A stretch of DNA of 15,856 bases from Cymbomonas tetramitiformis (GCA_001247695.2 LGRX02028917.1:1-15856); one strand, 5' to 3'; counted from the first letter of the stretch, positions 8,059 through 15,856 are shown. The notes: generated from the sequence alone by a model not told the origin. Numbers and translations are program-made.

Positions 8059-8339
8059 TCACCCCTTCCGTGTCACCGACCTGCACGCAGCACATCCGTT
8101 GAGGGGGGGCACCGACAGCACCTGCATCATGAAGGCAGACACCTCGTTAGATGCATCGTTGCTGCTCGCGTGAGCGCCCGATCGATACGCGGCGGTCGCT
8201 CGGTGCATGGCGTGTGCAGCGTGACGCGTGCTTAGTGACCGCGTGTTTCCGTCGGAGAACACAAACTGATTTATTCCAAAGATACAATACAGTTCAAAAT
8301 TGTCTGTTCTAGCCACATACGGTCTTTCACTTCGCATAG
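8059..8339 (-). CDS. Candidate exon of unknown gene
   Basis: After an acceptor-like TTAATGCAGATTGTAG (exon from about 8339) a frame of about 92 codons runs to TGA at 8059-8061. It contains FELYCIFGINQFVFSDGN and a helix-prone HAAHAMHRATAAYR stretch. Possible donors occur inside it (ATGCAG|GTGCTG near 8120; TGCAG|GTCGGT near 8080). It could be the last exon of the unknown gene at 8654-9351 or a linker exon to the transposase, whose first ATG is only 22 bp downstream. No homology is recognised. Confidence 0.3.
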
Positions 8340-8653
8340 CCTACAATCTGCATTAATCGGAAGCTGGTGTTCGTGGTTGACATCCTAAGCTTTCATGCCA
8401 GAGGCTTGTACGGTTGCGCGTTTCCTCTGCGGTACAAGTCGTATGCGCCTGCTTTCAAGCTTCTGGGTCAGGAACACTGGTCAGCCAGCAGCTTGGGGTA
8501 TCGCCAGCGTTGCAATCCAGGCTACGCGTCACCAGATACACCTGCGTGCACACGGCGCAAGATTCGACATTCATCCTCATGTTGCTCATTGCAGGCATCG
8601 GCATGTCACAACCCATGCATGCGAGCTGCCTGCGGGAGGCGTGCCCCACTCAC
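8340..8653 (-). other. Probable intron region downstream of the unknown coding region
   Basis: Starts with a consensus donor GTGAGT at 8653-8648. Acceptor-like sites lie at about 8420 (TTGTACCGCAG) and 8340 (ATTGTAG). A short minus-strand frame inside (8455-8649) has CMGC and CAVC separated by 16 residues, a zinc-ribbon-like spacing, but it cannot be joined upstream without an implausibly short 24-nt intron. Treated as intronic with low certainty. Confidence 0.35.
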
Positions 8654-9351
8654 CGGCTGGTCGTGGCTCCGCATTTCCGTCCACTTGTAAACCCGGCGGG
8701 ACCGTGTCGCGCATGCTGAGCAACTTCGGCAGGTTGGACATGCACATTTCTTCCCCGGTCGATGTCCTCCAAAGCAGTCCCTTCTCGCAGATGTGCACAT
8801 CCGGGACCCGGCACTCGCCGAATTTCGGGATGATCGCCGAGTAGAATGCGTGCGCGTCGAACTCCGCATGAAAAATGGCGAAGTCGAGGAGCACCGCGGG
8901 CAACTTGACTTGCAGGTTGGCGCCATTGTCACTGGCCACCGCCGTGCAGTAGTAATCGTGCACCTCAGACCACTCCTCCACCGTTATGCGATGGACAGTC
9001 TTGCCGATTGCTCCACTCCACGTCCCGGAGGCATGCTGCACTGAGTACTCCTCGCCTGATGCGGCGAGGTGACGATCGGTACGTAACCCGTGACCCAAGG
9101 ACCTTCGTATTCTTCTACTTCGCCGCCCACCTCGTTGACCCACTTGGCGGACAACACTTGCGCACCATACCATGTCCGTCCATAAGCTGACGGATATGGA
9201 TACAGCCGTCGCGCTACATAAGACCCTACATATGGCCAGCCGTCGCTGGTCGCCTGGTCATATGCCCGTCCGACGGCAGCCTTCCACAAAGCCTGTCCCA
9301 CCCATGACTCGCGGTTCACCACTTGGCCGCTGATTCGCAACCGCAGATGAG
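8654..9351 (-). pseudogene. Unknown transposon-borne coding region, one frameshift
   Basis: Two overlapping minus-strand frames read as one protein if a single frameshift near 9055-9070 is allowed. The upstream part (about 9350-9068) gives LRISGQVVNRESWVGQALWKAAVGRAY, a Tyr-rich segment (YVARRLYPYPSAYGRTWYGAQ) and GGEVEEYEGPWVTGYVPIV. The downstream part gives EEYSVQHASGTWSGAIGKTV, ITVEEWSEVHDYYCTAVASD, LPAVLLDFAIFHAEFDAHAF and CEKGLLWRTSTGEEMCMSNL, ending at a consensus donor CCG|GTGAGT (exon end 8654). The composition (Trp, Tyr, hydrophobic/charged alternation) looks like a folded protein, unlike the low-complexity neighbours. I recognise no family. By position it could be the second protein of the element (the slot of TnpA in En/Spm) or a cargo gene. 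The frameshift site is a small hairpin (CTCGCC TGATGC GGCGAG, 9051-9068). Confidence 0.45.
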
Positions 9352-11817
9352 CCAGCATAGGGCATGGCGCCGGGGAGACCGCCGCACGCGCCACGCGCCT
9401 GATTCGGCGCGGAGCGGAGCAGCCTCCCCGCACGCTTTGTCCCTGGGTCCTATGGTCCTTGCGGGCACGCTTTGCACCTATCTACCGTACGCGCACCCTC
9501 CTCCATCCCTCCCCACCCACCACTCGCAGCGCCGCTGCTCACTCTTTGGCCGCTGATTCGCAACCGCAGATGAAGCAGCATAAGGCACGGCGCCGGGGAG
9601 AGCGCCGCACGCGCCACGCGCCTGATTCGGCGCGGAGCGAAGCAGCCTCCCCGCACCCTTGGTCCCTGGGTCCTATGGTCCTTGCGGGCACGCTTTGCAC
9701 CTATCTACCGTACGCGCACCCTCGCGCATTCCTCCCCACCTACCACTCGCAGCGCCGCTGCTCACCCTTTGGCCGCTGATTCGCAACCGCAGATGAAGCA
9801 GCATAAGGCACGGCGCCGGGGAGAGCGCCGCACGCGCCACGCGCCTGATTCGGCGCGGAGCGGAGCAGCCTCCCCGCACCCTTGGTCCCTGGGTCCTATG
9901 CTCCTTGCGTGCACGCTATGCACCTATCTACCGTACGCGCACCCTCCACCATCCCTCCCCACCCACCACTCGCAGCGCCGCTGCTCACTCTTTGGCCGCT
10001 GATTCGCAACCGCAGATGAAGCAGCATAAGGCACGGCGCCGGGGAGAGTGCCGCACGCGCCACGCGCCTGATTCGGCGCGGAGCGGAGCAGCCTCCCCGC
10101 ACCCTTGGTCCCTGGGTCCTATAGTCCTTGCGGGCACGCTTTGCACCTATCTACCGTACGCGCACCCTCCGCCATCCCTCCCCACCCACCACTCGCAGCG
10201 CCGCTGCTCACTCTTTGGCTGCTGATTCGCAACCGCAGATGAAGCAGCATAAGGCACGGCGCCGGGGAGAGTGCCGCACGCGCCACGCGCCTGATTCGGC
10301 GCGGAGCGGAGCAGCCTCCCCGCACCCTTGGTCCCTGGGTCCTATAGTCCTTGCGGGCACGCTTTGCACCTATCTACCGTACGCGCACCCTCCGCCATCC
10401 CTCCCCACCCACCACTCGCAGCGCCGCTGCTCACTCTTTGGCTGCTGATTCGCAACCGCAGATAAAGCAGCATAAGGCACGGCGCCGGGGAGAGCGCCGC
10501 ACGCGCCACGCGCCTGATTCGGCGCGGAGCGGAGCAGCCTCCCCGCACCCTTGGTCCCTGGGTCCTATGCTCCTTGCGTGCACGCTTTGCACCTATCTAC
10601 CGTCCGCGCACCCTCCGCCATCCCTGCTCACGGCCTGCTCACTAAACTGGCCGGTAGTTGCCGCTGCTAGCGACCATATGAAACACTTGCCATCGCCGGG
10701 GACTATTACAAGCAGCCATGTGCGTAGAGAGCAGGGAGAGCGGCCCTACAAAAACACGCGAACGGACACTGTCACAGGGGCATACACTCGATGGCTGTGG
10801 AAGCATGCGCAGCTCGGGACCGACATCGCCAGGTATCCATGGCCCTGGCGATGGCCCGGGGAGAGCCACTCTTTGGCCGCTGCTCACCCTTTGGCCGCTG
10901 ATTCGCAACCGCAGATGAAGCAGCATAAGGCACGGCGCCGGGGAGAGTGCCGCACGCGCCACGCGCCTGATTCGGCGCGGAGCGGAGCAGCCTCCCCGCA
11001 CCCTTTGTCCCTGGGTCCTATGGTCCTTGCGTGCACACTATGCACCTATCTACCCTACGCGCACCCTCGCGCATCCCTCCCCACCCACGACCTGCAGCGC
11101 CGCTGCTCACCCTTTGGCCGCTGATTCGCAACCGCAGATGAAGCAGGATAAGGCACAGCGCCGGGGAGAGCGCCGCACGCGCCACGCGCCTGATTCGGCG
11201 CGGAGCGGAGCAGCCTCCCCGCACCCTTTGTCCCTGGGTCCTATGGTCCTTGCGAGCACACTATGCACCTATCTACCGTACGCGCACCCTCGCGCATCCC
11301 TCCCCACCCACCACCTGCAGCGCCGCTGCTCACCCTTTGGCCGCTGATTCGCAACCGCAGATGAAGCAGGATAAGGCACAGCGCCGGGGAGAGCGCGGCA
11401 CGCGCCACGCGCCTGATTCGGCGCGGAGCGGAGCAGCCTCCCCGCACCCTTTGACCCTGGGTCCTATGGTCCTTGCGAGCACACTATGCACCTATCTACC
11501 GTACGCGCACCCTCGCGCATCCCTCCCCACCCACGACCTGCAGCGCCGCTGCTCACCCTTTGGCCGCTGATTCGCAACCGCAGATGAAGCAGGATAAGGC
11601 ACAGCGCCGGGGAGAGCGCCGCACGCGCCACGCGCCTGATTCGGCGCGGCGCGGAGCAGCCTCCCCGCACCCTTTGTCCCTGGGTCCTATGTTCCTTGCG
11701 TGCACCCTATGCACCTTTCTACAAAGAAATACACAAAGATATATGCCGGGAAAAAAAAACAATCCCACCCATGACTCGCTGTCCACCCCTTGGCCGCTGA
11801 TTCGCAACCGCAGATGA
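9296..11817. repeat. 223-bp satellite array, ten units in two blocks, bounded by a 55-bp direct repeat
   Basis: The marker TGATTCGCAACC recurs at 9331, 9554, 9777, 10000, 10223, 10446, then 10899, 11122, 11345, 11568 (exactly 223 bp apart within each block) and once more at 11798. Units 1-6 share features (CACTCGCAGCG, GCATAAGGCACGG) that differ from units 7-10 (GACCTGCAGCG or CACCTGCAGCG, mostly GGATAAGGCACAG), showing two homogenised subfamilies. Unit length is not a multiple of three, and the serial ORFs seen on both strands simply restart every 223 bp. The edges, 9296-9350 and 11763-11817, are 55-bp copies with only three mismatches to each other and a different first half from the internal units. 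Confidence 0.95.
10626..10867. other. Unique spacer interrupting the satellite array
   Basis: About 240 bp unrelated to the 223-bp unit separates the two blocks; it starts within unit 6 and ends just before an extra CTTTGGCCGCTGCTCAC fragment. It contains a perfect 10-bp inverted repeat, CATCGCCAGG (10824-10833) and CCTGGCGATG (10844-10853), with a 10-nt loop. Frames are open on both strands across it, but none has recognisable content. Confidence 0.7.
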
Positions 11818-11939
11818 ACAGTCGCCCGACAAGCTGCTGACCAGGCACCCGCGGAGTGGCGGCTGCGTTCACTAGATGAAGGGCGGGCGGGCGGGATCCC
11901 GTACGGGAAGGGAGGGGAAGGAAAAGTTCACGGTCTTAC

Positions 11940-12046
11940 CGGGTTTTCCTCGACCACTCCTCCAGCGACCGGGGGGAGGCCGCCTCCCTGCACGGTTGCA
12001 GCTTCGGAGGCCTGCGCACCAGTTCACGAAAGCATGTTTGAATCCC
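11940..12046 (-). CDS. Candidate small upstream exon
   Basis: A 107-nt minus-strand interval lies between an acceptor with good context (ATGGTTTCCGCAG|GGGATT, exon start 12046) and the donor CCCG|GTAAGA (exon end 11940). Two of three frames are open through it. It would be a 5' exon of the unknown gene or transposase, with the satellite array in the following intron. Phase 1 entry (as from the start codon at 12812) hits a TGA after six codons, so the two cannot be joined directly. Signal quality is the only support. Confidence 0.25.
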
Positions 12047-12136
12047 CTGCGGAAACCATGGGATATTCCCACAGCAGTGGCATCCCACAGCGTGCATGCC
12101 GGAAAACAGGGGAGTCCGCATACCTGAATGAATACG

Positions 12137-12196
12137 CACAGCCGGTGACTTTTCCTAAGCACGTGATTCCGCACCAGGGCGCAGTCACCGGCTGTG
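12137..12196. repeat. 14-bp perfect inverted repeat in duplication copy 1
   Basis: CACAGCCGGTGACT at 12137-12150 is the exact reverse complement of AGTCACCGGCTGTG at 12183-12196, with a 32-nt loop containing CACGTG. It could form a hairpin or a paired operator-like site. Confidence 0.85.
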
Positions 12197-12381
12197 TATC
12201 CACATATTCGCTGACCACCTATTTACGCAGAAACTTTCAGGAGCCGTCCGCTCTTTCAGTCGAACAGCGGTTAACTAATTAAGCCACGAACCTATCCAAC
12301 ATGCACATCCACAACAGACAAGCATGGGGCACGTAACCTTTGGAGCGAGTGCGGCCTGGCCTGCATACCTGAATGAATACG

Positions 12382-12441
12382 CACAGCCGGTGACTTTTCC
12401 TAAGCACGTGATTCCGCACCAGGGCGCAGTCACCGGCTGTG
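12382..12441. repeat. 14-bp perfect inverted repeat in duplication copy 2
   Basis: The same arms as in copy 1, at 12382-12395 and 12428-12441, are kept without mismatch, including the CACGTG in the loop. Confidence 0.85.
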
Positions 12442-12612
12442 TGTATCCACATATTCGCTGACCACCTATTTACGCAGAAACTTTCAGGAGCCGTCCGCTC
12501 TTTCAGTCGAACAGCGGTTAACTAATTAAGCCACGAACCTATCCAACATGCACATCCACAAGAGACAAGCATGGGGCACGTAACCTTTGGAGCGAGTGCG
12601 GCCTGGCCTGCC

Positions 12613-13139
12613 TCGCTGCCAACCGTGGCCGTCCTTGCCCGTTTAGGTGCACCTTGTTCAGCAGCGCTCGTTGCTCCTGTTCGGGTACTCTCCATTCTTA
12701 AGTAACAGTACTCGCTTTTAAAAGTAAACTACATGTTCTGCATACATTGCAACAGAACTGCTTTCTGTCACCCGCGTGATTCAAGAAAAAAGTAAAACTA
12801 CTTACCAGCCATTTTCTTTCTCGACCTTCTGCTACTTAAATTAAATAAACAAAAAAAAAACTGTTACAGTTTAACTGTTTTTTGAAAACTTCAACTTCAA
12901 GAACCTAACTTGGTTTCTTGGCTACGTTACCTCTCTCTTACCAGCTATGGTGCGCGTGGCCACTAAAATCGGCTACCTTTCGGCTCCCTACTGGTTTAGC
13001 CGAGACAGGTATGATACGATCTGTATGTGACGCATCCCACCTATCTACGATGTATACCCCTGCCTGCGTTCATACCTGGCCGCCATTCGCCAGTCGCTCC
13101 ACTCCTGTCAATTCTACCTTGGCCACAGACCAGAGAATT
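12613..13139. other. Non-coding AT-rich region, probable promoter region of the element's genes
   Basis: No convincing ORF. AT-rich, with poly(A/T) runs near 12851-12885 and a palindrome-like AACTGTTACAGTT at about 12860. It lies upstream, in the transcription direction, of all minus-strand coding regions and next to the right terminus, where CMC elements keep their promoter. No exact TATA box is assigned. Confidence 0.4.
12800..12812 (-). other. Candidate start codon with adjacent splice donor
   Basis: On the minus strand the sequence GAAAGAAAATGGCTG|GTAAGT places an ATG in good context (A at -3, G at +4) seven nucleotides before a consensus donor. The A/T-rich run at 12830-12880 (with TTTATTTAATTTAAG on the minus strand) lies directly upstream, as a promoter or 5' UTR would. 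This fits a first coding exon MA-G for a gene transcribed leftward through the element. The following exon is not established. Confidence 0.35.
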
Positions 13140-13470
13140 GCACATCTACCATTCAGGATCCTCGTTTACCACGGTTTACCAGCTCCGTCTCTATATTTAT
13201 ACTACATTGCGAAGTTTTATATCCATTTACCATTAGGCCCCGACCATTTACCATTCCAGATCCTCGTTTACCACGCTCCGTTCTGAAATTACCAGGCTTT
13301 TACCATGCTTCAACCTATGTTACCGCAAATTACCAATGATTTACCGTCAGTTATTTTTTTTTTATAAATATTTTAACGTTTACCACCTGATTACCACCCC
13401 ACATAGGGGCTTACCGCCGTTTACCACCAGTTTACCACATTTTAACACCAGTTTACCACATTCTACCACG
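13140..13470. repeat. Right subterminal TTTACC motif array
   Basis: About eleven TTTACC copies, nearly all in this orientation, which is opposite to the majority at the left end, as expected for symmetric termini. It includes a ~26-bp direct repeat, TACCATTCAGGATCCTCG and TACCATTCCAGATCCTCG, each followed by TTTACCACG (from about 13148 and 13249). A T-rich stretch separates a distal and a proximal group. Confidence 0.8.
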
Positions 13471-13486
13471 ATTCCTTCTCAGTGTG
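13413..13486 (-). repeat. Right terminal inverted repeat
   Basis: Ends TTCTCAGTGTG (13476-13486), the exact reverse complement of the left 11 bp. Internally it aligns with the left end over GTGGTAAACTGGTG-type sequence (reverse complement) with a ~12-bp gap and scattered mismatches. Confidence 0.85.
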
Positions 13487-14330
13487 TAGTTTGCGAACCC
13501 TGATTTCCTCCACTGCCAAGGCCTTGATGTAATCTGAAGGGACAATCGCGTGACAACTAGTGGCCGGTGTGCGAGGTGGCCCTCCATATGCATGCTTTTG
13601 TCCATCTCCCCTGAAAAAAGGCAGAGCATTGTTCTGGATGTTCTCTGCAAAATGATGGCCAGTGAGTAAATAATTTGGGATCTGTGAGCGTGTGAGGGGT
13701 GAATATATGTCAACTCATTGTAATACCAGAAGACGGCATAATGTTGTTGCTGTGTGTCTAAAATTGTGGCGCTAGGTGTTTTCTTGAACTGCTCTGCGGT
13801 GGGCGTGTGATAACTGTCACGCTGCTTTCGAACAAGTTACGTATGGTCCAGTCTGTCAAAACAAACTATCTATGGATTGGCGACAGCTGTTAGGCGGCAG
13901 CTGTATTGGCGACAGCTGTTAGGACGCTTTGGAACGCTTTGAAGCGCTACTAGTGAACTAAGGCTAACATTGCTGGATTTGGCACGCCGACAGTGTCATA
14001 GTCATCTGTGTCATCACCGATACGACTCGACTACTCTGACTACTTCACTGTCATCAGCGCCATCTCCGATATCGACTTCGGTAGTCAGACAGTTCATTCT
14101 AGCATATGTCATTTCCACACCTGACTTCCTAGGGGCTGTCATCACATTCATTTCAGCGGAAGCTATATCACTTCGCATTATCTTGTGTATAGCTTCACGG
14201 TTTCACGGTTGACATATGCGAGAGTTGCATACCTGTTTGTAGTGCTTCACTCTGTGTGTGTTCTTGCAGGTTTGCGCCCACCACCGGCCTTAGGTGGTTA
14301 TTAATTTACCGCCAATTATGGCTGGCTAAA
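13487..14330. other. Flanking non-coding region
   Basis: I see no convincing gene. The first 44 bp would continue the interrupted plus-strand ORF for about 15 codons to TAA at 13530-13532 if the transposon were removed without a target duplication. Short ORFs on both strands (for example 13453-13713 minus and 13970-14212 plus) show no recognisable content. Confidence 0.5.
13876..13924. repeat. 29-bp direct repeat with CAGCTG cores
   Basis: ATTGGCGACAGCTGTTAGG occurs at 13876 and again at 13905, with an intervening GGCAGCTGTATT, so three CAGCTG palindromes (E-box type) lie within 40 bp. Role unknown. Confidence 0.7.
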
Positions 14331-14365
14331 CGCCTTTATAAGGGCGTGGGGCCAACGATCAGGAG
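14327..14365 (+). promoter_or_regulatory. TATA-box promoter candidate
   Basis: CGCCTTTATAAGGGCG centres on TATAA at about 14337, flanked by GC on both sides, and is followed by ~400 nt without plus-strand ORF conflict before the ATG at 14751. By spacing, transcription would start near 14365. A retroelement U3 promoter is an alternative, but no LTR ends or primer-binding site were identified. Confidence 0.4.
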
Positions 14366-14750
14366 ATGAAGTTCTAGGTTGCACTAGTCACGGGGTAAAG
14401 CAGAGTGAGTGAGGGGCAAGTTTTCCGTCGTGAGCACAATTGCCTAGGACTATAGATGGACCGGATTAGCTACCCGCAGTCTCCGAAGCAGCACGCGCGC
14501 GTCACATCAAGCCTCACGACACGATCGCCGGCCCTTTCTCACCCTACTTATCCCCATGGCTGTAAATTTCTAGACATCGGACCTGAATTTGAGCCCCATG
14601 TCCTTATTTTCTATAATTTTGTTGAGTATAAAATTGTTTTCTCTTCGCGAGATCTATACCGTGTATTTTTTGCATTCTTGATTGGCCTGCATTTTGGAAT
14701 TTTGGTTTTTACTAACCCACGCGTTGACCTAACTGCTGGAAATTTCCGGC

Positions 14751-15101
14751 ATGGCGTCGACACCCTACCAGCTCATTGCTCCAGCGAGGCTGGGAGCACA
14801 TCCAGCGGGTGCCTCGAAAAGGCAACTGCAAATTGACCAGTTGGTCGCGACACCGGTTGCCGCGGCTTCGTCACAATCTCCGGCTGAAAAGAAATTCGAT
14901 GTTGACGCCGGAAGTTTTCTCGATGACCAGCTGCGGATCGAGGCCCTCGTAAAGGGGGTTAAATCGAAGCTGTGTGGCAAGGGGGGTGCGATCGACGAGT
15001 GGAGGTTCTGTGGTGACGAGTCTAATGCTCGTTCACTTCTGGACTCCCTCGTTGAAGAGCTAACCTCACGCCTCACACGCTTCAACGGTGACATGACATA
15101 A
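14751..15101 (+). CDS. Hypothetical protein, 116 aa
   Basis: The ATG at 14751 has a favourable context (GGCATGGCG) and the frame ends at TAA 15099-15101. The protein begins MASTPYQLIAPARLGAHPAG, has a Gln/Ala/Ser-rich middle, then a charged, probably helical part (DDQLRIEALVKGVKSKLCGK, NARSLLDSLVEELTSRLTRF). No signal peptide, membrane segment or known motif is visible. Base composition over the ORF is more GC-rich than both flanks, which supports coding. It lies downstream of the TATA candidate with a ~385-nt leader. It could be a complete small gene or the first exon of a longer one; a longer frame starting at 14456 overlaps it out of frame and looks less like coding sequence. Confidence 0.4.
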   Translation: MASTPYQLIAPARLGAHPAGASKRQLQIDQLVATPVAAASSQSPAEKKFDVDAGSFLDDQLRIEALVKGVKSKLCGKGGAIDEWRFCGDESNARSLLDSLVEELTSRLTRFNGDMT

Positions 15102-15856
15102 CCTAGTGATTTTTGTCTAAGACCTAGTGGGACTGGTACACTATATCGTGGAACGTGATTTTTCATATAGTGGCGTACCCAACACGGGAAGATGTCATCG
15201 GGTTGTCGGGATCTTGTAAATGTGTATTGTATGTCATTCAATTTTTTGAACCGCTCGCAAAAATACAGTTCCACTATACCGTGTACCATTTCTATGATAT
15301 CGGGAGGGCGGGGGTCCTCGTCGAGTATTATCGAGGAATGATTGAAGATTGTCGAGGCATCATTCCTTAAACCCTAATCTCGATGGTTTGTTACTCAAGC
15401 AGTATATCAAATTGACTGATACTCAGGCTACTTTAACCAATATTTAGAGGGTCAAGATGACACGTGGATGGCACGTGGATGGCTATGGAATGTGCTGGCT
15501 GGCCCATAACTCCAGTATATGGGTACCTGTCCACAGTATTTCAGCCGCTCACTGAAATCATATCTCTAATTAAAAACGTCAGACCTTTCCCTGTTGCATT
15601 TTGTCACATTTCAAGTAATTTCTGTCGCACGATTTTCTGAAAGTGAACGGTGTATATCTTCCGCGCGTGATGCGCGCAATGCATAATTGGAGGAACTCTT
15701 CGTAAAGCATTTCAAGCTTCGTGATTGGTTCTAAAGCACGAACTTTGACCGCTATGCGTTTTCGGAGAAATTATTCTTTTCGAAATTCTGAGCACACCAC
15801 GTGGAAGCCCGCCGAGAGCGCTATAAATTTGAAAGCATGAAATTTTTATATGGTCC
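15102..15856. other. AT-rich intergenic region with promoter-like motifs
   Basis: No convincing gene. It contains a telobox AAACCCTAA at 15369-15377 and a tandem pair of GCACGTGGATGG-type G-boxes (CACGTG at 15461-15466 and 15472-15477). The short plus-strand ORF at 15155-15370 is A/T-rich and unsupported. Confidence 0.5.
15797..15828 (+). promoter_or_regulatory. G-box plus TATA promoter candidate at right edge
   Basis: The palindrome CCACGTGG (15797-15804) lies 17 bp upstream of TATAAAT (15822-15828). This spacing fits a plant-type core promoter reading rightward out of the window. The gene would lie beyond the window, so this is unconfirmed. Confidence 0.35.

Larger units (their letters stand above)
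12121..12612. repeat. Tandem direct duplication, two copies of ~245 bp
   Basis: Sequence from TACCTGAATGAATACGCACA at 12121 is repeated from 12366. The copies differ by a GT insertion in the second (GGCTGTGTATCC versus GGCTGTGTGTATCC) and a C/G change (CACAACAGAC versus CACAAGAGAC), so the duplication is recent. Each copy holds a perfect hairpin (see the separate entries). It lies between the satellite and the right subterminal region and has no convincing ORF. Confidence 0.95.
2998..13486 (-). mobile_element. ~10.5-kb CMC/CACTA-like DNA transposon with Tnp2-type transposase
   Basis: The left end reads CACACTGAGAA (2998-3008) and the right end is its exact reverse complement (13476-13486). 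Inside each end the inverted similarity continues imperfectly for about 70 bp, then both ends carry many copies of GGTAAA (left, plus strand) or TTTACC (right). This architecture, short TIRs beginning CACT(A/G) plus arrays of subterminal motifs, is that of the CMC (CACTA/En-Spm) superfamily, and the minus-strand exons inside resemble Tnp2 transposase. CMC elements normally make 2-3-bp target duplications; none is evident whether the boundary is set at CACACTG (CAT versus TAG) or at CACTG (TCA versus TGT). Coding sequence runs right to left: an unknown gene, then the transposase. A 223-bp satellite and a 245-bp tandem duplication lie in the right half. Two in-frame TAGs and one frameshift suggest this copy may be decaying. 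Confidence 0.8.

Noticed and set aside
8455..8649. Zinc-ribbon-like ORF (CxxC, 16 residues, CxxC)
   Set aside because: It has no workable splice connection to neighbouring exons and lies between a strong donor and later acceptors; probably intronic.
9459..11817. Serial 68- and 106-codon ORFs on both strands of the satellite
   Set aside because: They recur every 223 bp because the unit is repeated. The period is not a multiple of three, so each ORF ends by frame shift at the next unit; there is no sign of selection for coding.
9296..11817. CRISPR array
   Set aside because: Units are 223 bp and contiguous, without short repeats separated by unique spacers, and the setting is eukaryotic.
12918..13286. 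122-codon plus-strand ORF in the right subterminal region
   Set aside because: It runs into the TTTACC motif array and its C-terminal half is motif-derived; no coding character.
2992..13494. Target-site duplication
   Set aside because: Flanks at either possible boundary (CAT/TAG or TCA/TGT) do not match over 2-3 bp, and an 8-bp duplication is also absent.
13453..13713. 86-codon minus-strand ORF across the right transposon end
   Set aside because: It spans the TIR boundary, lacks recognisable content and is probably chance.
13740..14750. LTR with primer-binding site upstream of the 14751 ORF
   Set aside because: A TATA box is present, but no duplicate LTR, TG...CA boundaries or tRNA-complementary site could be identified in the window.
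14456..14836. 126-codon ORF starting at 14456
   Set aside because: It overlaps the better-supported ORF at 14751 in another frame and runs through an AT-rich stretch resembling untranslated leader.

Overview
The window is eukaryotic nuclear DNA. It shows spliceosomal-type interrupted coding frames with GT-AG boundaries, a retrotransposon Gag zinc knuckle, a large DNA transposon with Tnp2-type transposase exons, satellite arrays and AT-rich regulatory-looking spacers. G-box motifs (CACGTG), a telobox (AAACCCTAA) and a CACTA-like (CMC) element fit a green-plant-lineage genome, perhaps a streptophyte alga or early land plant. That placement is inference and cannot be settled from this window.

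Layout. (1) 1-605: the C-terminal part of an LTR-retrotransposon Gag with one CCHC knuckle. (2) 536-2997: a long open frame (called from 647) encoding a basic, IQ-motif-containing, highly repetitive protein, with a His/Gly/Ala block built on a 9-bp GGGGCATGC repeat and then a 10-residue Asp/Ser/Thr/His repeat. (3) 2998-13486: a ~10.5-kb DNA transposon inserted at the 3' end of that frame. Its ends are inverted copies beginning CACACTGAGAA, followed by many copies of a short subterminal motif (GGTAAA/TTTACC). (4) 13487-15856: AT-richer flank with a TATA-box promoter candidate, one 116-codon hypothetical ORF, and a G-box/TATA pair at the right edge.

Inside the transposon all recognisable coding sequence is on the minus strand. 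The Tnp2-like transposase is split into at least four exons (about 8036-7086, 6947-6087, 5572-4843, 4679-3577). Two introns can be placed with matching phase. Two in-frame TAG codons, and the lack of a recognisable exon between 6086 and 5573, suggest either decay or unresolved splicing. Upstream, an unrecognised second coding region (about 9350-8654) carries one frameshift. Behind it lies a 2.5-kb array of ten 223-bp satellite units, bounded by a 55-bp direct repeat whose left copy overlaps that coding region. Further upstream are a 245-bp tandem duplication with perfect 14-bp hairpins and a candidate start codon followed directly by a consensus splice donor.

The most interesting points are the element as a whole (subterminal motif arrays plus Tnp2), the unknown second gene, the satellite apparently amplified out of that gene's sequence, and the interrupted repeat-rich host ORF.
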